Below are positions 14,676 to 21,943 of a DNA stretch of 24,440 bases, piece after piece. This DNA comes from JADLHS01 sp036274115 (GTDB lineage: Bacteria > Verrucomicrobiota > Verrucomicrobiia > Limisphaerales > JADLHS01): the NCBI GenBank assembly GCA_036274115.1, contig DASUGI010000051.1:1-24440 (forward strand), written 5' to 3'. Under the pieces are notes generated by a model. The model had not been told where the DNA came from and did no database searches. It worked only from the letters and a program-made list of their open reading frames with translations. The position numbers were made by a program, and so were the translations under genes. Every line of letters starts with the position of its first letter. Position 1 is the stretch's first letter.

Positions 14676-14975
14676 ATGTTTTCGCATGTCGTCATTTTCT
14701 GGACCGATCCGACGCAGCCGAATGCCGCGGAGGAACTCATTGCCGGCGCCAATCAATATCTGAAGCCCATTCCGGGCGTGCTGCAGTTTCATGTCGGCCG
14801 CATGGTGGGCAGTCACCGACCCGTGGTGGACCAAACTTATCAAGTCGCCCTGAATCTCACCTTCCCGGACAAGAAAGCGCAGGACGATTACCAGGTGCAC
14901 CCGCTGCACGTCGATTTCGTGGAGAAGGTCTTCAAGCGGACGTGCAAGAAAGTCGTGGTTTACGATTTTGAGTAA
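14676..14975 (+). CDS. Dabb (stress-responsive alpha-beta barrel) domain protein
   Basis: The 99-residue protein is a single Dabb domain: MFSHVVIFWTDPTQPNAAEE at the N-terminus, a central IPGVLQFHVGRMVGSHRPVV segment, a YQVALNLTFPDKKAQDDYQV strand and the HPLHVDFVEKVF motif. Dabb proteins form dimeric ferredoxin-like barrels; some are enzymes such as olivetolic acid cyclase, but most bacterial members have no known role. It is the first gene of a likely operon, with panC starting 18 bases after its stop. There is no signal peptide, so it is cytoplasmic. Confidence 0.9.
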   Translation: MFSHVVIFWTDPTQPNAAEELIAGANQYLKPIPGVLQFHVGRMVGSHRPVVDQTYQVALNLTFPDKKAQDDYQVHPLHVDFVEKVFKRTCKKVVVYDFE

Positions 14976-14993
14976 ACTTTCGCTGGCCTGCCC

Positions 14994-15854
14994 ATGCAAA
15001 TCCTACGCTCGCCCGCAGCCATGCAGCGTCTTGCTCAACGCTGGCGAAAACGCGGCGTGAAAGTGGGGCTCGTGCCCACGATGGGTTACTTGCACGAAGG
15101 ACACCTGAGCCTCATCCGTGGGGCGCGGCGCCGGGTTGGCAAATCCGGACAGGTCGTGGTCAGCATCTACGTCAACCCGACGCAATTTGCGCCCACCGAA
15201 GACCTGTCCCGTTATCCGCGCGACTTGAAGCGTGATTTGAAACTCTGCCGGGGGGTCGGCGCCGACGTCGTGTTTGTGCCTTCGGACGGGACGATGTATC
15301 CCGGGAAAGCTGAGGGCAAATACAGCACTTACGTTGTCGAAGAATCGCTTTCGCGCAGCATGGAGGGGCATTCCCGCCCCACCCATTTTCGCGGCGTAAC
15401 CACGGTCGTCGCCAAGTTGTTTAACCTGGTTTTGCCGGAGGTGGCGGTGTTCGGAGCGAAAGATTGGCAACAAGCGGCGGTCATCAAACGCATGGTCGCT
15501 GACCTGAACTTCCCCTTGAGAATCGTCGTTGCCCCCATCGTTCGTGAAGCCGATGGTGTCGCGATGAGTTCGCGCAATAAATACCTGCGCGGTGACCTGC
15601 GCTCTCAAGCCACGGTCCTGTCGCGGTCGATTAAAATGGCCAAGGATGCGGTGAGGGCAAAACCCAAGCCGGCAGCCCGGCTCAAGGCTGCCGTTGCCAG
15701 GATGGTGCGTACGGCGGCGGACGCACGATTGGACTATGTGGAATTCTTCGATTCGGATACCCTGAAACCCGTGAAACAAGTTCAACGCGGCACGCACATG
15801 GCATTGGCGATGTTTTTGGGCAAGACCCGATTGATCGACAACGGACGGCTCTGA
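14994..15854 (+). CDS. panC: Pantoate--beta-alanine ligase (pantothenate synthetase)
   Basis: The enzyme joins pantoate and beta-alanine with ATP to give pantothenate, the last step of vitamin B5 (coenzyme A precursor) synthesis in the cytoplasm. At 286 residues it has the normal length. The nucleotidyltransferase motifs are complete: PTMGYLHEGH at residues 28-37 (HEGH is the HIGH motif), VSIYVNPTQFAP, a FRGVTTVVAKLFNLV helix, FGAKDWQQAAVIKRM, and MSSRN at 191-195 as the KMSKS counterpart. The KDWQQ segment is a small variant of the usual KDYQQ or KDAQQ. The gene sits 18 bases behind the Dabb gene, and its TGA overlaps the ATG of the next gene by one base (TGATG), suggesting translational coupling. 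panB and panD are not in the window. Confidence 0.97.
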   Translation: MQILRSPAAMQRLAQRWRKRGVKVGLVPTMGYLHEGHLSLIRGARRRVGKSGQVVVSIYVNPTQFAPTEDLSRYPRDLKRDLKLCRGVGADVVFVPSDGTMYPGKAEGKYSTYVVEESLSRSMEGHSRPTHFRGVTTVVAKLFNLVLPEVAVFGAKDWQQAAVIKRMVADLNFPLRIVVAPIVREADGVAMSSRNKYLRGDLRSQATVLSRSIKMAKDAVRAKPKPAARLKAAVARMVRTAADARLDYVEFFDSDTLKPVKQVQRGTHMALAMFLGKTRLIDNGRL

Positions 15855-16408
15855 TGAAAGCCTTCAAATTCATTTGGGCGGGAGGAATTCTGGCGTTGCT
15901 GACGGCGACACTCCTGACCGCCTGCGGCAATTCGGCAAACAGCGCGGCGAACAACAGCCCGGCGGCAAAGCCCGAGATCGATCCGGTTTTTGGCCATCTC
16001 ACGCATGCCCAACCGAAATTGCCTATCATCAAAGTGTGGTTGGGTGCCGAGGAATTGAAAACGGAGCTGGCGCTGAAACCCGTTGAAATCGCCACAGGCA
16101 TGATGTTCCGTACCAACATGGCCGAGAACGAGGCCATGCTGTTCGTGTTCGACCGGCCGGGCCCGAGGAACTTCTACATGCGCAATTGCACTGTCCCGCT
16201 CACGGCGGCCTACATCAATCCTGACGGTGTGATTGAAGAGTTCGCCAAACTTGACCCGGGCGATACCAATGGGGTTTCGTCCAAATCCTGGAACATTCAG
16301 TACGTGCTGGAACTGCCGCAAGGCTGGCCGGAGCGTCACAACGTGCGAACCGGTGCGGTGGTGCGCACGGAACGCGGTTCATTGGCTCAGACTTTCTTCC
16401 GGCGCTGA
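15854..16408 (+). CDS. DUF192 domain lipoprotein
   Basis: The 184-residue product starts with a lipoprotein signal peptide ending in the lipobox LTAC with Cys24, followed by an Asn/Ala/Ser-rich linker. The DUF192 domain covers the rest: VWLGAEELKTELALKPVEIA, TGMMFRTNMAENEAMLFVF, the conserved FYMRNCTVPLTAAYINPDG core and VLELPQGWPERHNVRTGAVV. DUF192 proteins are small beta-barrel proteins, often exported, of unknown biochemical role. The gene is coupled to panC by a one-base stop/start overlap. Its 3' end overlaps the convergent Ppx/GppA gene by 30 bases, so the two transcripts are antisense there. Confidence 0.93.
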   Translation: MKAFKFIWAGGILALLTATLLTACGNSANSAANNSPAAKPEIDPVFGHLTHAQPKLPIIKVWLGAEELKTELALKPVEIATGMMFRTNMAENEAMLFVFDRPGPRNFYMRNCTVPLTAAYINPDGVIEEFAKLDPGDTNGVSSKSWNIQYVLELPQGWPERHNVRTGAVVRTERGSLAQTFFRR

Positions 16409-17371
16409 AACCACCGGCGGCTCGCTCATTACGGCGGCAAAGCGCAATCCGCGCGTGCTCACCCGGAGTTCGTTGAAATCCAGGCATTCCATCACCGCCT
16501 CAAAAATCGCGACGCCCGCGAGAATCACGTCGGCACGTTTTCGAGGCAGCCCGACGATGTTCTGCCGTTGCAAAAGTGGTAAGCTCCAAAGGTGCTCGCA
16601 GTGCCAGCGCACGCGATCAAGACTCAACCGCGTGGCCTCAATGCGCGCACGGTCGTAATCGTCCAATTGCGCTTCCATTCGCCCAAGAATGCTGGTGGTG
16701 CCACCGGTGCCCACCAGTTCCACTGGTTTGTGCCCGGCATGTAACTCGACCTCGCGCCGCAATGCTGGTTGTAGTTCCGGCACAATCTTCTTTTGGATAA
16801 AATCGCGAATCCATTGTCGGGTTTCGCTGAATTCCTGCGGCGTCGGCGGGTCGCTGGGAGGAATTGTTTCCAGTAAGCGCACAGTCCCGATGCGGAAACT
16901 GTGGCGAAAGTGCTTTTGTTCGCCTTGACCGAGGATGAACTCGGTGCTGCCACCCCCCACGTCCAGCAGGAGCAAAGGCACTTGAGCCAAACTCGGGTCG
17001 GTGGTTACGCCTTGAAAGGCCCAGTCAGCTTCCCGTTCCCCCGAGATGATTTCGAGGGGAAGCGCGGTCGCATCGTGAATCGCGGAAATCAAGTCGGTTG
17101 GATTGATGGCATCACGAGCGGCGCTGGTGCCGATGACTCGGATGCTTTCAGCTTTAAGAGCGCGAGCGTCAGCGGCGAATCGAGCCACCGCCAGGGTGGT
17201 TTTGGTAATGGCTTCCGGCTGCAAACGATGGGTTTCAAAGAAACCGCGCCCCAGTCGCGTCTGTTTGCTGTCTTCGCGAATCGGGATGACTTCATGACCG
17301 CAGACGTCGGCCACGAGCAGCTTTACGGAATTCGTGCCGACATCAATGACCGCGCGGCGAACCGATGACAT
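16379..17371 (-). CDS. Ppx/GppA family exopolyphosphatase or (p)ppGpp phosphohydrolase
   Basis: The 330-residue protein has the actin-like ATPase fold of the Ppx/GppA family: AVIDVGTNSVKLLVADV at the N-terminus (phosphate 1 loop), VIGTSAARDAINPTDLI, EIISGEREADWAFQGV, LLLLDVGGGSTEFILGQG (phosphate 2 loop) and LVGTGGTTSILGRM. The length matches the short two-domain form lacking the C-terminal HD domain of E. coli Ppx, so activity on polyphosphate, pppGpp or both cannot be told from sequence. The ATG at 17371 fits the family start. The stop lies inside the 3' end of the convergent DUF192 gene (30-base overlap). I see no terminator at that junction. Confidence 0.93.
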   Translation of the reverse strand: MSSVRRAVIDVGTNSVKLLVADVCGHEVIPIREDSKQTRLGRGFFETHRLQPEAITKTTLAVARFAADARALKAESIRVIGTSAARDAINPTDLISAIHDATALPLEIISGEREADWAFQGVTTDPSLAQVPLLLLDVGGGSTEFILGQGEQKHFRHSFRIGTVRLLETIPPSDPPTPQEFSETRQWIRDFIQKKIVPELQPALRREVELHAGHKPVELVGTGGTTSILGRMEAQLDDYDRARIEATRLSLDRVRWHCEHLWSLPLLQRQNIVGLPRKRADVILAGVAIFEAVMECLDFNELRVSTRGLRFAAVMSEPPVVSAPEESLSQ

Positions 17372-17450
17372 GCGTGGATTACACCAAGACGCCGAGAGGC
17401 GACCAAGCCAAAATCCGGGCGACAGTTGGAGGGCGGTTTTGATGGCCCTG

Positions 17451-17485
17451 CAAAAACAAAAAGGCGACCGGCACTGCCGGTCGCC
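17451..17485 (-). terminator. Rho-independent terminator of the Cys-rich protein gene
   Basis: Read on the minus strand, GGCGACCGGC, a three-base AGT loop and GCCGGTCGCC form a 10-bp GC-rich stem (17463-17485). It is followed immediately by TTTTTGTTTTTG (17462-17451). It lies 20 bases past the stop codon at 17506 and is the only textbook intrinsic terminator in the window. Confidence 0.92.
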
Positions 17486-17505
17486 TGCCTTGAAAGCCGA
17501 ACGAT

Positions 17506-17718
17506 CTATTTCTTCTTATCTTCCTTCTTATCTGCTTTCTTGGGATTGCACTTTTCGCAGGTCTTGCCGTCTTTCTTTGCTTCGACGCAGCACTTGTGAG
17601 CGCAATCCTTGCCTTCGGCCTTGGCTTTCTCGCAGCAGGTCTTCTCCTGCGCGAACGCCGTTCCTGCCATCAAGGCACAAGCAAACAGGGCAACGACCGT
17701 GAGTTTAATCAGTTTCAT
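17506..17718 (-). CDS. Small exported Cys-rich protein with duplicated CCx9C motif
   Basis: This 70-residue protein has a clear signal peptide (MKLIKLTVVALFACALMAGT, cleavage near AFA-QEK), giving a mature peptide of about 46 residues. The mature part is a tandem duplication: CCEKAKAEGKDC, three residues, then CCVEAKKDGKTCEKC, so seven cysteines in the pattern CCx9C-x3-CCx9C-x2-C. The tail is Lys/Asp-rich (KADKKEDKKK). I do not recognise a characterised family; comparable small proteins are, from memory, frequent in Verrucomicrobiota. The cysteines could form disulfides or bind a soft metal such as Cu or Zn; neither is shown. An AAGG Shine-Dalgarno-like sequence precedes the ATG, and a strong intrinsic terminator follows. 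The upstream gene on the same strand is the pseudoprotease, 142 bases away. Confidence 0.82.
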   Translation of the reverse strand: MKLIKLTVVALFACALMAGTAFAQEKTCCEKAKAEGKDCAHKCCVEAKKDGKTCEKCNPKKADKKEDKKK

Positions 17719-17860
17719 AACTAACTAACCTTTCTTGGATGGTTGTTTTCCTCGTCCAATCATTCGGCAGCCATCCGGCTGACCGCCTGGTTGGATGGGC
17801 TGGTGGGAACTATTAGGCCGAACGGCCCATTTGCCAAGGAGTTTTTATGATGACAATAAG

Positions 17861-19348
17861 CTATTTGCTTCCGGTCGACGGCGCTATAAAGAACTCATCC
17901 TGAATGCCATAGCGTTGAAGCACCCGTTGGGTGGCGGCATTGTCTGCACCATCTGCGCCCAGAACGACGCGTTGGGCAGATTCGCCGGCTTGAAAATCCA
18001 GGATGTGAAACTTGTCCTTCGGTTGCTTCAGGGCTTCACGAACATCGGTCAGGGTGTTTACTTTCCGGCCATTGACCTTTTGCAACACCTGATAGCGTTG
18101 CTCGTGATAACCGATGTTGTATGGGTCGGGCAGCACTTGCGAAAGCACGACAATGGAAGGTTGGTCCTTCGTTGCCTCATCGGGTGTGTAGTAAGTGAGG
18201 CGAAACGGCGCACGGCGTTCCCATTCCGAACCCCAGCGCTGCAAGTAGGGATAGGTGAGCGGTTGAAACACCAGGCCGCCCAGGATCAGATATTCCGGGG
18301 GGTGATCGTAAACGCCAAAAGGCACGACTGAGTGCGAGTAATCATACTTTGGCAACCGATAGGTCACCTCAAGAGGCTCCCCATCACGCCAAATTTTGAG
18401 TTTGACGTCGTCGCCCGCCCATTTGCCGCGGGTGGCCAGATTTTCCAGCATCAACTGGCCGAACTCGGGATCCTGATAATCACCCTGGATGTCCACATCG
18501 AACCCGTCAATTTGCAATATGATATCGCGCGGTTTGAGCACACTGGGTTGCCCATCGATTCGTTCCGGGACATTGATGACCAGCACACCGCGCGGCTCAC
18601 CGGACAGCCGCAAATAGCTGAGGGAATCCGTGTTCTCGGCGGGTTGCCAATAGAAATGGAAATAACCGAGGCCCCGATAGGTCCCGGCGCGGCGCGCTTC
18701 AAGAATTCTCTGGATGAACGGGGTCGGAATGGCTTTACAGGCACGACCCCGCTGTTGCGAAACGATGCCAGCGACGTGCGAGTTGTAAATCACCGGCTCG
18801 CCCCAACCCACTCCCTGGATCTCCGAGTCCATCTCCATCTGCACGTGGCTGATGGCACTGAATTCACTTTGCCGGACCGCATACTGGGTAAATTCCGCCG
18901 AACGATTCTCAAGCTTGCCTTCGCGCCACCGCACAATCTGCAAGGTAGCGCCTTCGGTCGGTTCCTTGCCGGTGAGGTCCGCCGGCTTGAGCCCTTTCCA
19001 GAACTCAGCGTCATCCGCCGTCAGCATGGCCAGATTCGCGTAGTAATCGACCCACACCACGGTCGCGTTCACCCACCGGCCGCGCCCGTCCTTTTGAACC
19101 CGAATCAACGTGTGATCAGACATGTCCTGGCAGGTCGTCAGAATCTGACGGTCGCCCACCACCAGCCCGCTCTTCATGGAACGGTCATTACGTCGATTCC
19201 AGGGCTGGTAATAGTCGTACACCTTGCGGGAGACTTCGATCCGCACGATGGATGTTTCCCATTCGGCGGTGGGAATCTGTTGGTTCGCCGCAGGCGTCGC
19301 ACACCCGGCCAAAACAACCATCGAAACAAGCAAAAGCAAAAACCTCAT
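17861..19348 (-). CDS. Catalytically dead HtrA-like lipoprotein (pseudoprotease) with PDZ domains
   Basis: The 495-residue product starts MRFLLLLVSMVVLAGC, a lipoprotein signal with Cys16. It is homologous along its length to the protease encoded just upstream (19345-20796), including the segments ILGGLVFQPLTYPYLQ and VLQKVNGRKVNTLTDVREAL. All three catalytic positions are changed: His to Gln74 (ILTTCQDM against IMTNAHVV), Asp to Asn105 (YANLAML against DCDLAIL), Ser to Trp182 (GVGWGEPVI against GNSGGPVI). A first PDZ-like region lies at about 240-340 (LKPRDIILQIDGFDVD) and a second at about 400-470. The ATG overlaps the upstream TGA by four bases (ATGA), so the pair is translationally coupled. 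I infer a membrane-anchored regulatory partner, substrate adaptor or scaffold. The open frame extends 26 codons further upstream, but the lipobox fixes this start. Confidence 0.88.
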   Translation of the reverse strand: MRFLLLLVSMVVLAGCATPAANQQIPTAEWETSIVRIEVSRKVYDYYQPWNRRNDRSMKSGLVVGDRQILTTCQDMSDHTLIRVQKDGRGRWVNATVVWVDYYANLAMLTADDAEFWKGLKPADLTGKEPTEGATLQIVRWREGKLENRSAEFTQYAVRQSEFSAISHVQMEMDSEIQGVGWGEPVIYNSHVAGIVSQQRGRACKAIPTPFIQRILEARRAGTYRGLGYFHFYWQPAENTDSLSYLRLSGEPRGVLVINVPERIDGQPSVLKPRDIILQIDGFDVDIQGDYQDPEFGQLMLENLATRGKWAGDDVKLKIWRDGEPLEVTYRLPKYDYSHSVVPFGVYDHPPEYLILGGLVFQPLTYPYLQRWGSEWERRAPFRLTYYTPDEATKDQPSIVVLSQVLPDPYNIGYHEQRYQVLQKVNGRKVNTLTDVREALKQPKDKFHILDFQAGESAQRVVLGADGADNAATQRVLQRYGIQDEFFIAPSTGSK

Positions 19349-20796
19349 AAATTCCGATCCTTGGGAACCCCGTATGTTTTGAGAATGTCGGCATTGGCCT
19401 GGACCGCGGCGGCGTGATTCAGGCATTCAAACTGGTGGCTGCGGACAAACTCGATGACGTCGTAGGCGTTCGTGCTGGTCTCAAAGGCCCGGACCACATC
19501 CGCCATTTTGTTGATGCGGATTCCGTTGATGGTGTCTACCAGGGCGCGTTGACGGATTTTAAAATTGGCATTAACCGCATCCGTTAGAATGCCGCTGAGA
19601 ACCACGGGCTCTTCACGCACGGTCTCGGGCTCTTCGCGAGAGCGGAAAAAAAGTTCGTACGTCAGTTCGGTGCCCGAACCTTCAGTGGCTTCTCGTGCCG
19701 ACTCGCGGAGATAATCCCGGGACAACGGGGTGAACACGAGCCCGCCGAACACAAAATAGCGCGGCTTGATGTCATATTGGTTGCCCTCTGCCTGATCTTC
19801 GGCAAAGGACTTGACCACGACGTTCACATCCTGCTCCTGCCCGTTGCGCCAGATCTTGAGCGGCACGCTTGCGCCGCTTTGCGCGAGTTGAAAGGCATGT
19901 TGCGACGACACGCGGTTGCCCTGGTAAAGAATGGTATTGTCACTGGCCACCGGATACTCGCCGATGCGGAGAATCACGTCGTCTTCCTTCAACACTCCCG
20001 CGGCGTCGGCCTTGGGAAGGATGCGGTCCACACGCACCCCTTGATTGTTGTCGGGCATCTTGAGCATCGCGCGATAGGCGGGATTCTGGAGCGTGGCAAT
20101 GTTGATTCCCACCCGCGGAAAACCATCATACTTCTGGTCCTCAACATCTTTGAGGAAGTGTTGAATCACCGGCGGTGGGATGAAAAAGCCGGTGTTTTCC
20201 AGGCCGGAAATTCCCTGGAACGCCACCCCCACCACCCGGTCATCCTGAATCACCGGTCCACCGCTATTGCCGGGGTTGATGGCGGCATCCGTCTGAACGC
20301 TCAACAAACGGCGGTTACCAATGTGCGAGTAGGGACTGAGTTCAATGCGCGAAACGACGCCGCGCGTATAGGAAATCTCTTCGCCTCCGGCCGGATACCC
20401 GTACGTGACCACCGTGGAGCGGACCTTGGGCAACTCTCCGAATTCGAGCGGCTCGATCCCATCAAAAAAGCTCTCTTCGTCGACGGTCAGGATTGCGAGA
20501 TCGCAATCGTGGCCGATGTATTCCACTCGGGCCAGATAGGGCTTCGGATCCTGGTATCTGCGGACGATGATCTGGCGCGCCCAGCTGACCACGTGGGCAT
20601 TGGTCATGATGCGCTTGCCTTTGGTGACAAAACCCGAACCCGTGGCGCGTTGAACCGGGTCAAAACGCCACGGCGCGGTCCAGTCCGGGTCTTGCGCAAA
20701 GATGAGGATTTGAACGACGGACCGCTCGACATCGGCCGCAAAGCCGAAAACCGTGCCGCCAATCAACAGAAGACAAATCGCAATGCGTTGAAACAC
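19345..20796 (-). CDS. HtrA/Deg-like trypsin-fold serine protease with PDZ domains
   Basis: The 483-residue protein has a short signal peptide (start GTG; MFQRIAICLLLIGGTVFGFA) and an S1C-type protease domain with the triad intact: His68 in IMTNAHVV, Asp99 in CDLAIL, Ser178 in NPGNSGGPVI. A PDZ domain follows at about 250-350 (GVLKEDDVILRIGEYPV). The C-terminal region includes FVFGGLVFTPLSRDYLRE and a second PDZ-like segment (LVDTINGIRINKMADVVRAF). This layout resembles the long Deg proteases related to plant Deg2/Deg9 more than E. coli DegP. It would act in the periplasm on misfolded or specific envelope proteins. It is the first gene of a minus-strand pair with the dead paralogue, sharing an ATGA overlap, and is divergent from mtnP. 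No Shine-Dalgarno is evident. Confidence 0.92.
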   Translation of the reverse strand: MFQRIAICLLLIGGTVFGFAADVERSVVQILIFAQDPDWTAPWRFDPVQRATGSGFVTKGKRIMTNAHVVSWARQIIVRRYQDPKPYLARVEYIGHDCDLAILTVDEESFFDGIEPLEFGELPKVRSTVVTYGYPAGGEEISYTRGVVSRIELSPYSHIGNRRLLSVQTDAAINPGNSGGPVIQDDRVVGVAFQGISGLENTGFFIPPPVIQHFLKDVEDQKYDGFPRVGINIATLQNPAYRAMLKMPDNNQGVRVDRILPKADAAGVLKEDDVILRIGEYPVASDNTILYQGNRVSSQHAFQLAQSGASVPLKIWRNGQEQDVNVVVKSFAEDQAEGNQYDIKPRYFVFGGLVFTPLSRDYLRESAREATEGSGTELTYELFFRSREEPETVREEPVVLSGILTDAVNANFKIRQRALVDTINGIRINKMADVVRAFETSTNAYDVIEFVRSHQFECLNHAAAVQANADILKTYGVPKDRNL

Positions 20797-20975
20797 GCGC
20801 CAACGATGATTGCGACCCTTCGGTTGGTCAAGCGATTATCCCCGTTGCGCACTCAGGAAATGTGTCGCGGGTGGGGAGGTGATTTGCATCAGGCGTCGGA
20901 AAGACCTGCGGCCTTGAGACGCAGGAGCCGGCGCTGTGTTTCTCTCGACGGCGAATGCCTCGAGCACCGTTCCGG

Positions 20976-21012
20976 ATTTTTCGTGTTCATTCCGGTCCAT
21001 TCGTGGTTAATT
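20976..21012. repeat. Short ATTCGTG-containing intergenic repeat candidate
   Basis: In the divergent gap between the protease and mtnP, TTCGTG occurs twice within about 25 bases (TTTTCGTGTTCATT and CCATTCGTGGTTAA). The block resembles a sequence that, from memory, recurs between genes in this phylum. It ends a few bases before the mtnP start. The evidence within this window alone is weak. Confidence 0.35.
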
Positions 21013-21018
21013 CCCGCA

Positions 21019-21882
21019 ATGGCGAAACATCGTATCGGCATCATCGGTGGCAGCGGGCTTTACAACATCGAAGGGTTCACCAATCAGAACTGGGTAAAAG
21101 TCAAAACTCCGTTTGGTCCACCGTCCGATGAACTGTTGACCGGGACACTGGCGAAGCGTGAAGTCGTTTTCCTGCCGCGTCATGCCCGCGGGCATCGCAT
21201 CCTGCCAACCGAATTGAACCATCGCGCCAATATCTGGGCCATGAAGTCACTCGGCGTAGCCTGGATCATCAGTGTCAGCGCCGTCGGATCGTTGCAAAAG
21301 AAATACCGGCCCTGCGACATCGTGCTGGTGGACCAGTTTCTCGACCGCACCAAGCGCGACTCCGAGCACACCTTCTTTGGACGGGGCATCGTGGGACACA
21401 TCGCCTTTGCGCACCCCATTTGTGAGGAGTTGCGGCAATTGCTGCTGAAATCCGCGCGAGTCCAAAAAGCCCGGGTTCATAACGGCGGCACGTACGTGAA
21501 CATGGAAGGGCCGGCTTTCAGCACGCGCGCTGAATCCGTCACCAACCACAAACTCGGTTATGACGTGATCGGCATGACCAACCTCGGTGAAGCCAAATGT
21601 GCGCGCGAGGCCGAGATTGCTTACGCCACGATGGCGATGATCACTGATTATGATTGCTGGAACGAGGACCACGACCACGTGACGGTGGAAATGGTAATCG
21701 CCAATCTGCATCGCAACGCCGCCACGGCCAAGGCAATTGTGGCGCGCACCATCGCGCAGATTCCCGAAGCACCGAGCTGGCCGTGCCATTCCGCTCTGCA
21801 AAACGCCATCATGACAGACCGCAAACTCTGGCCCAGGAAGACCATCACGGAACTGCGGCCGATTCTGGCAAAATACCTCTGA
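21019..21882 (+). CDS. mtnP: S-methyl-5'-thioadenosine phosphorylase
   Basis: The 287-residue enzyme cleaves methylthioadenosine with phosphate to adenine and 5-methylthioribose-1-phosphate, the entry to the methionine salvage pathway. It shows the family motifs: IGIIGGSGLYNIEG (phosphate loop), FLPRHARGHRILPTELNHRA, TYVNMEGPAFSTRAES, VIGMTNLGEAKCAREAEIAY and MITDYDCWNEDHDHVTVE. The Asp residues in TDYDCW are those that select 6-amino purines in MTAP over the purine nucleoside phosphorylases. The frame is open far upstream, but the homology starts at MAKHRIGI, so the start is 21019; no Shine-Dalgarno is visible. The gene is alone on this strand and converges with the VIT/PEP-CTERM gene. Confidence 0.95.
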   Translation: MAKHRIGIIGGSGLYNIEGFTNQNWVKVKTPFGPPSDELLTGTLAKREVVFLPRHARGHRILPTELNHRANIWAMKSLGVAWIISVSAVGSLQKKYRPCDIVLVDQFLDRTKRDSEHTFFGRGIVGHIAFAHPICEELRQLLLKSARVQKARVHNGGTYVNMEGPAFSTRAESVTNHKLGYDVIGMTNLGEAKCAREAEIAYATMAMITDYDCWNEDHDHVTVEMVIANLHRNAATAKAIVARTIAQIPEAPSWPCHSALQNAIMTDRKLWPRKTITELRPILAKYL

Positions 21883-21914
21883 TTGAGCCTGCTGGTATCG
21901 CCGTCGCAAGCATG

Positions 21915-21940
21915 CCTGGCCGCCCCGATGCCGGTCCAGG
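21915..21940. terminator. Candidate bidirectional hairpin between convergent genes
   Basis: CCTGG and CCG at 21915-21922 pair with CGG and CCAGG at 21932-21940 (one bulged T), leaving a nine-base loop. It lies in the 61-base gap between the convergent stops of mtnP (21882) and the VIT gene (21944). There is no U-tract on either side, so it is a weak terminator candidate. Confidence 0.35.
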
Positions 21941-21943
21941 TAT

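Noticed and set aside
14535..14999. In-frame upstream extension of the DUF481 gene
   Set aside because: The added 155 residues are antisense to the Dabb gene, show no family similarity, and precede a clear signal peptide starting at 14534.
19777..21018. In-frame upstream extension of mtnP (414 codons)
   Set aside because: It is mostly antisense to the protease gene; the phosphorylase homology starts exactly at MAKHRIGI at 21019.
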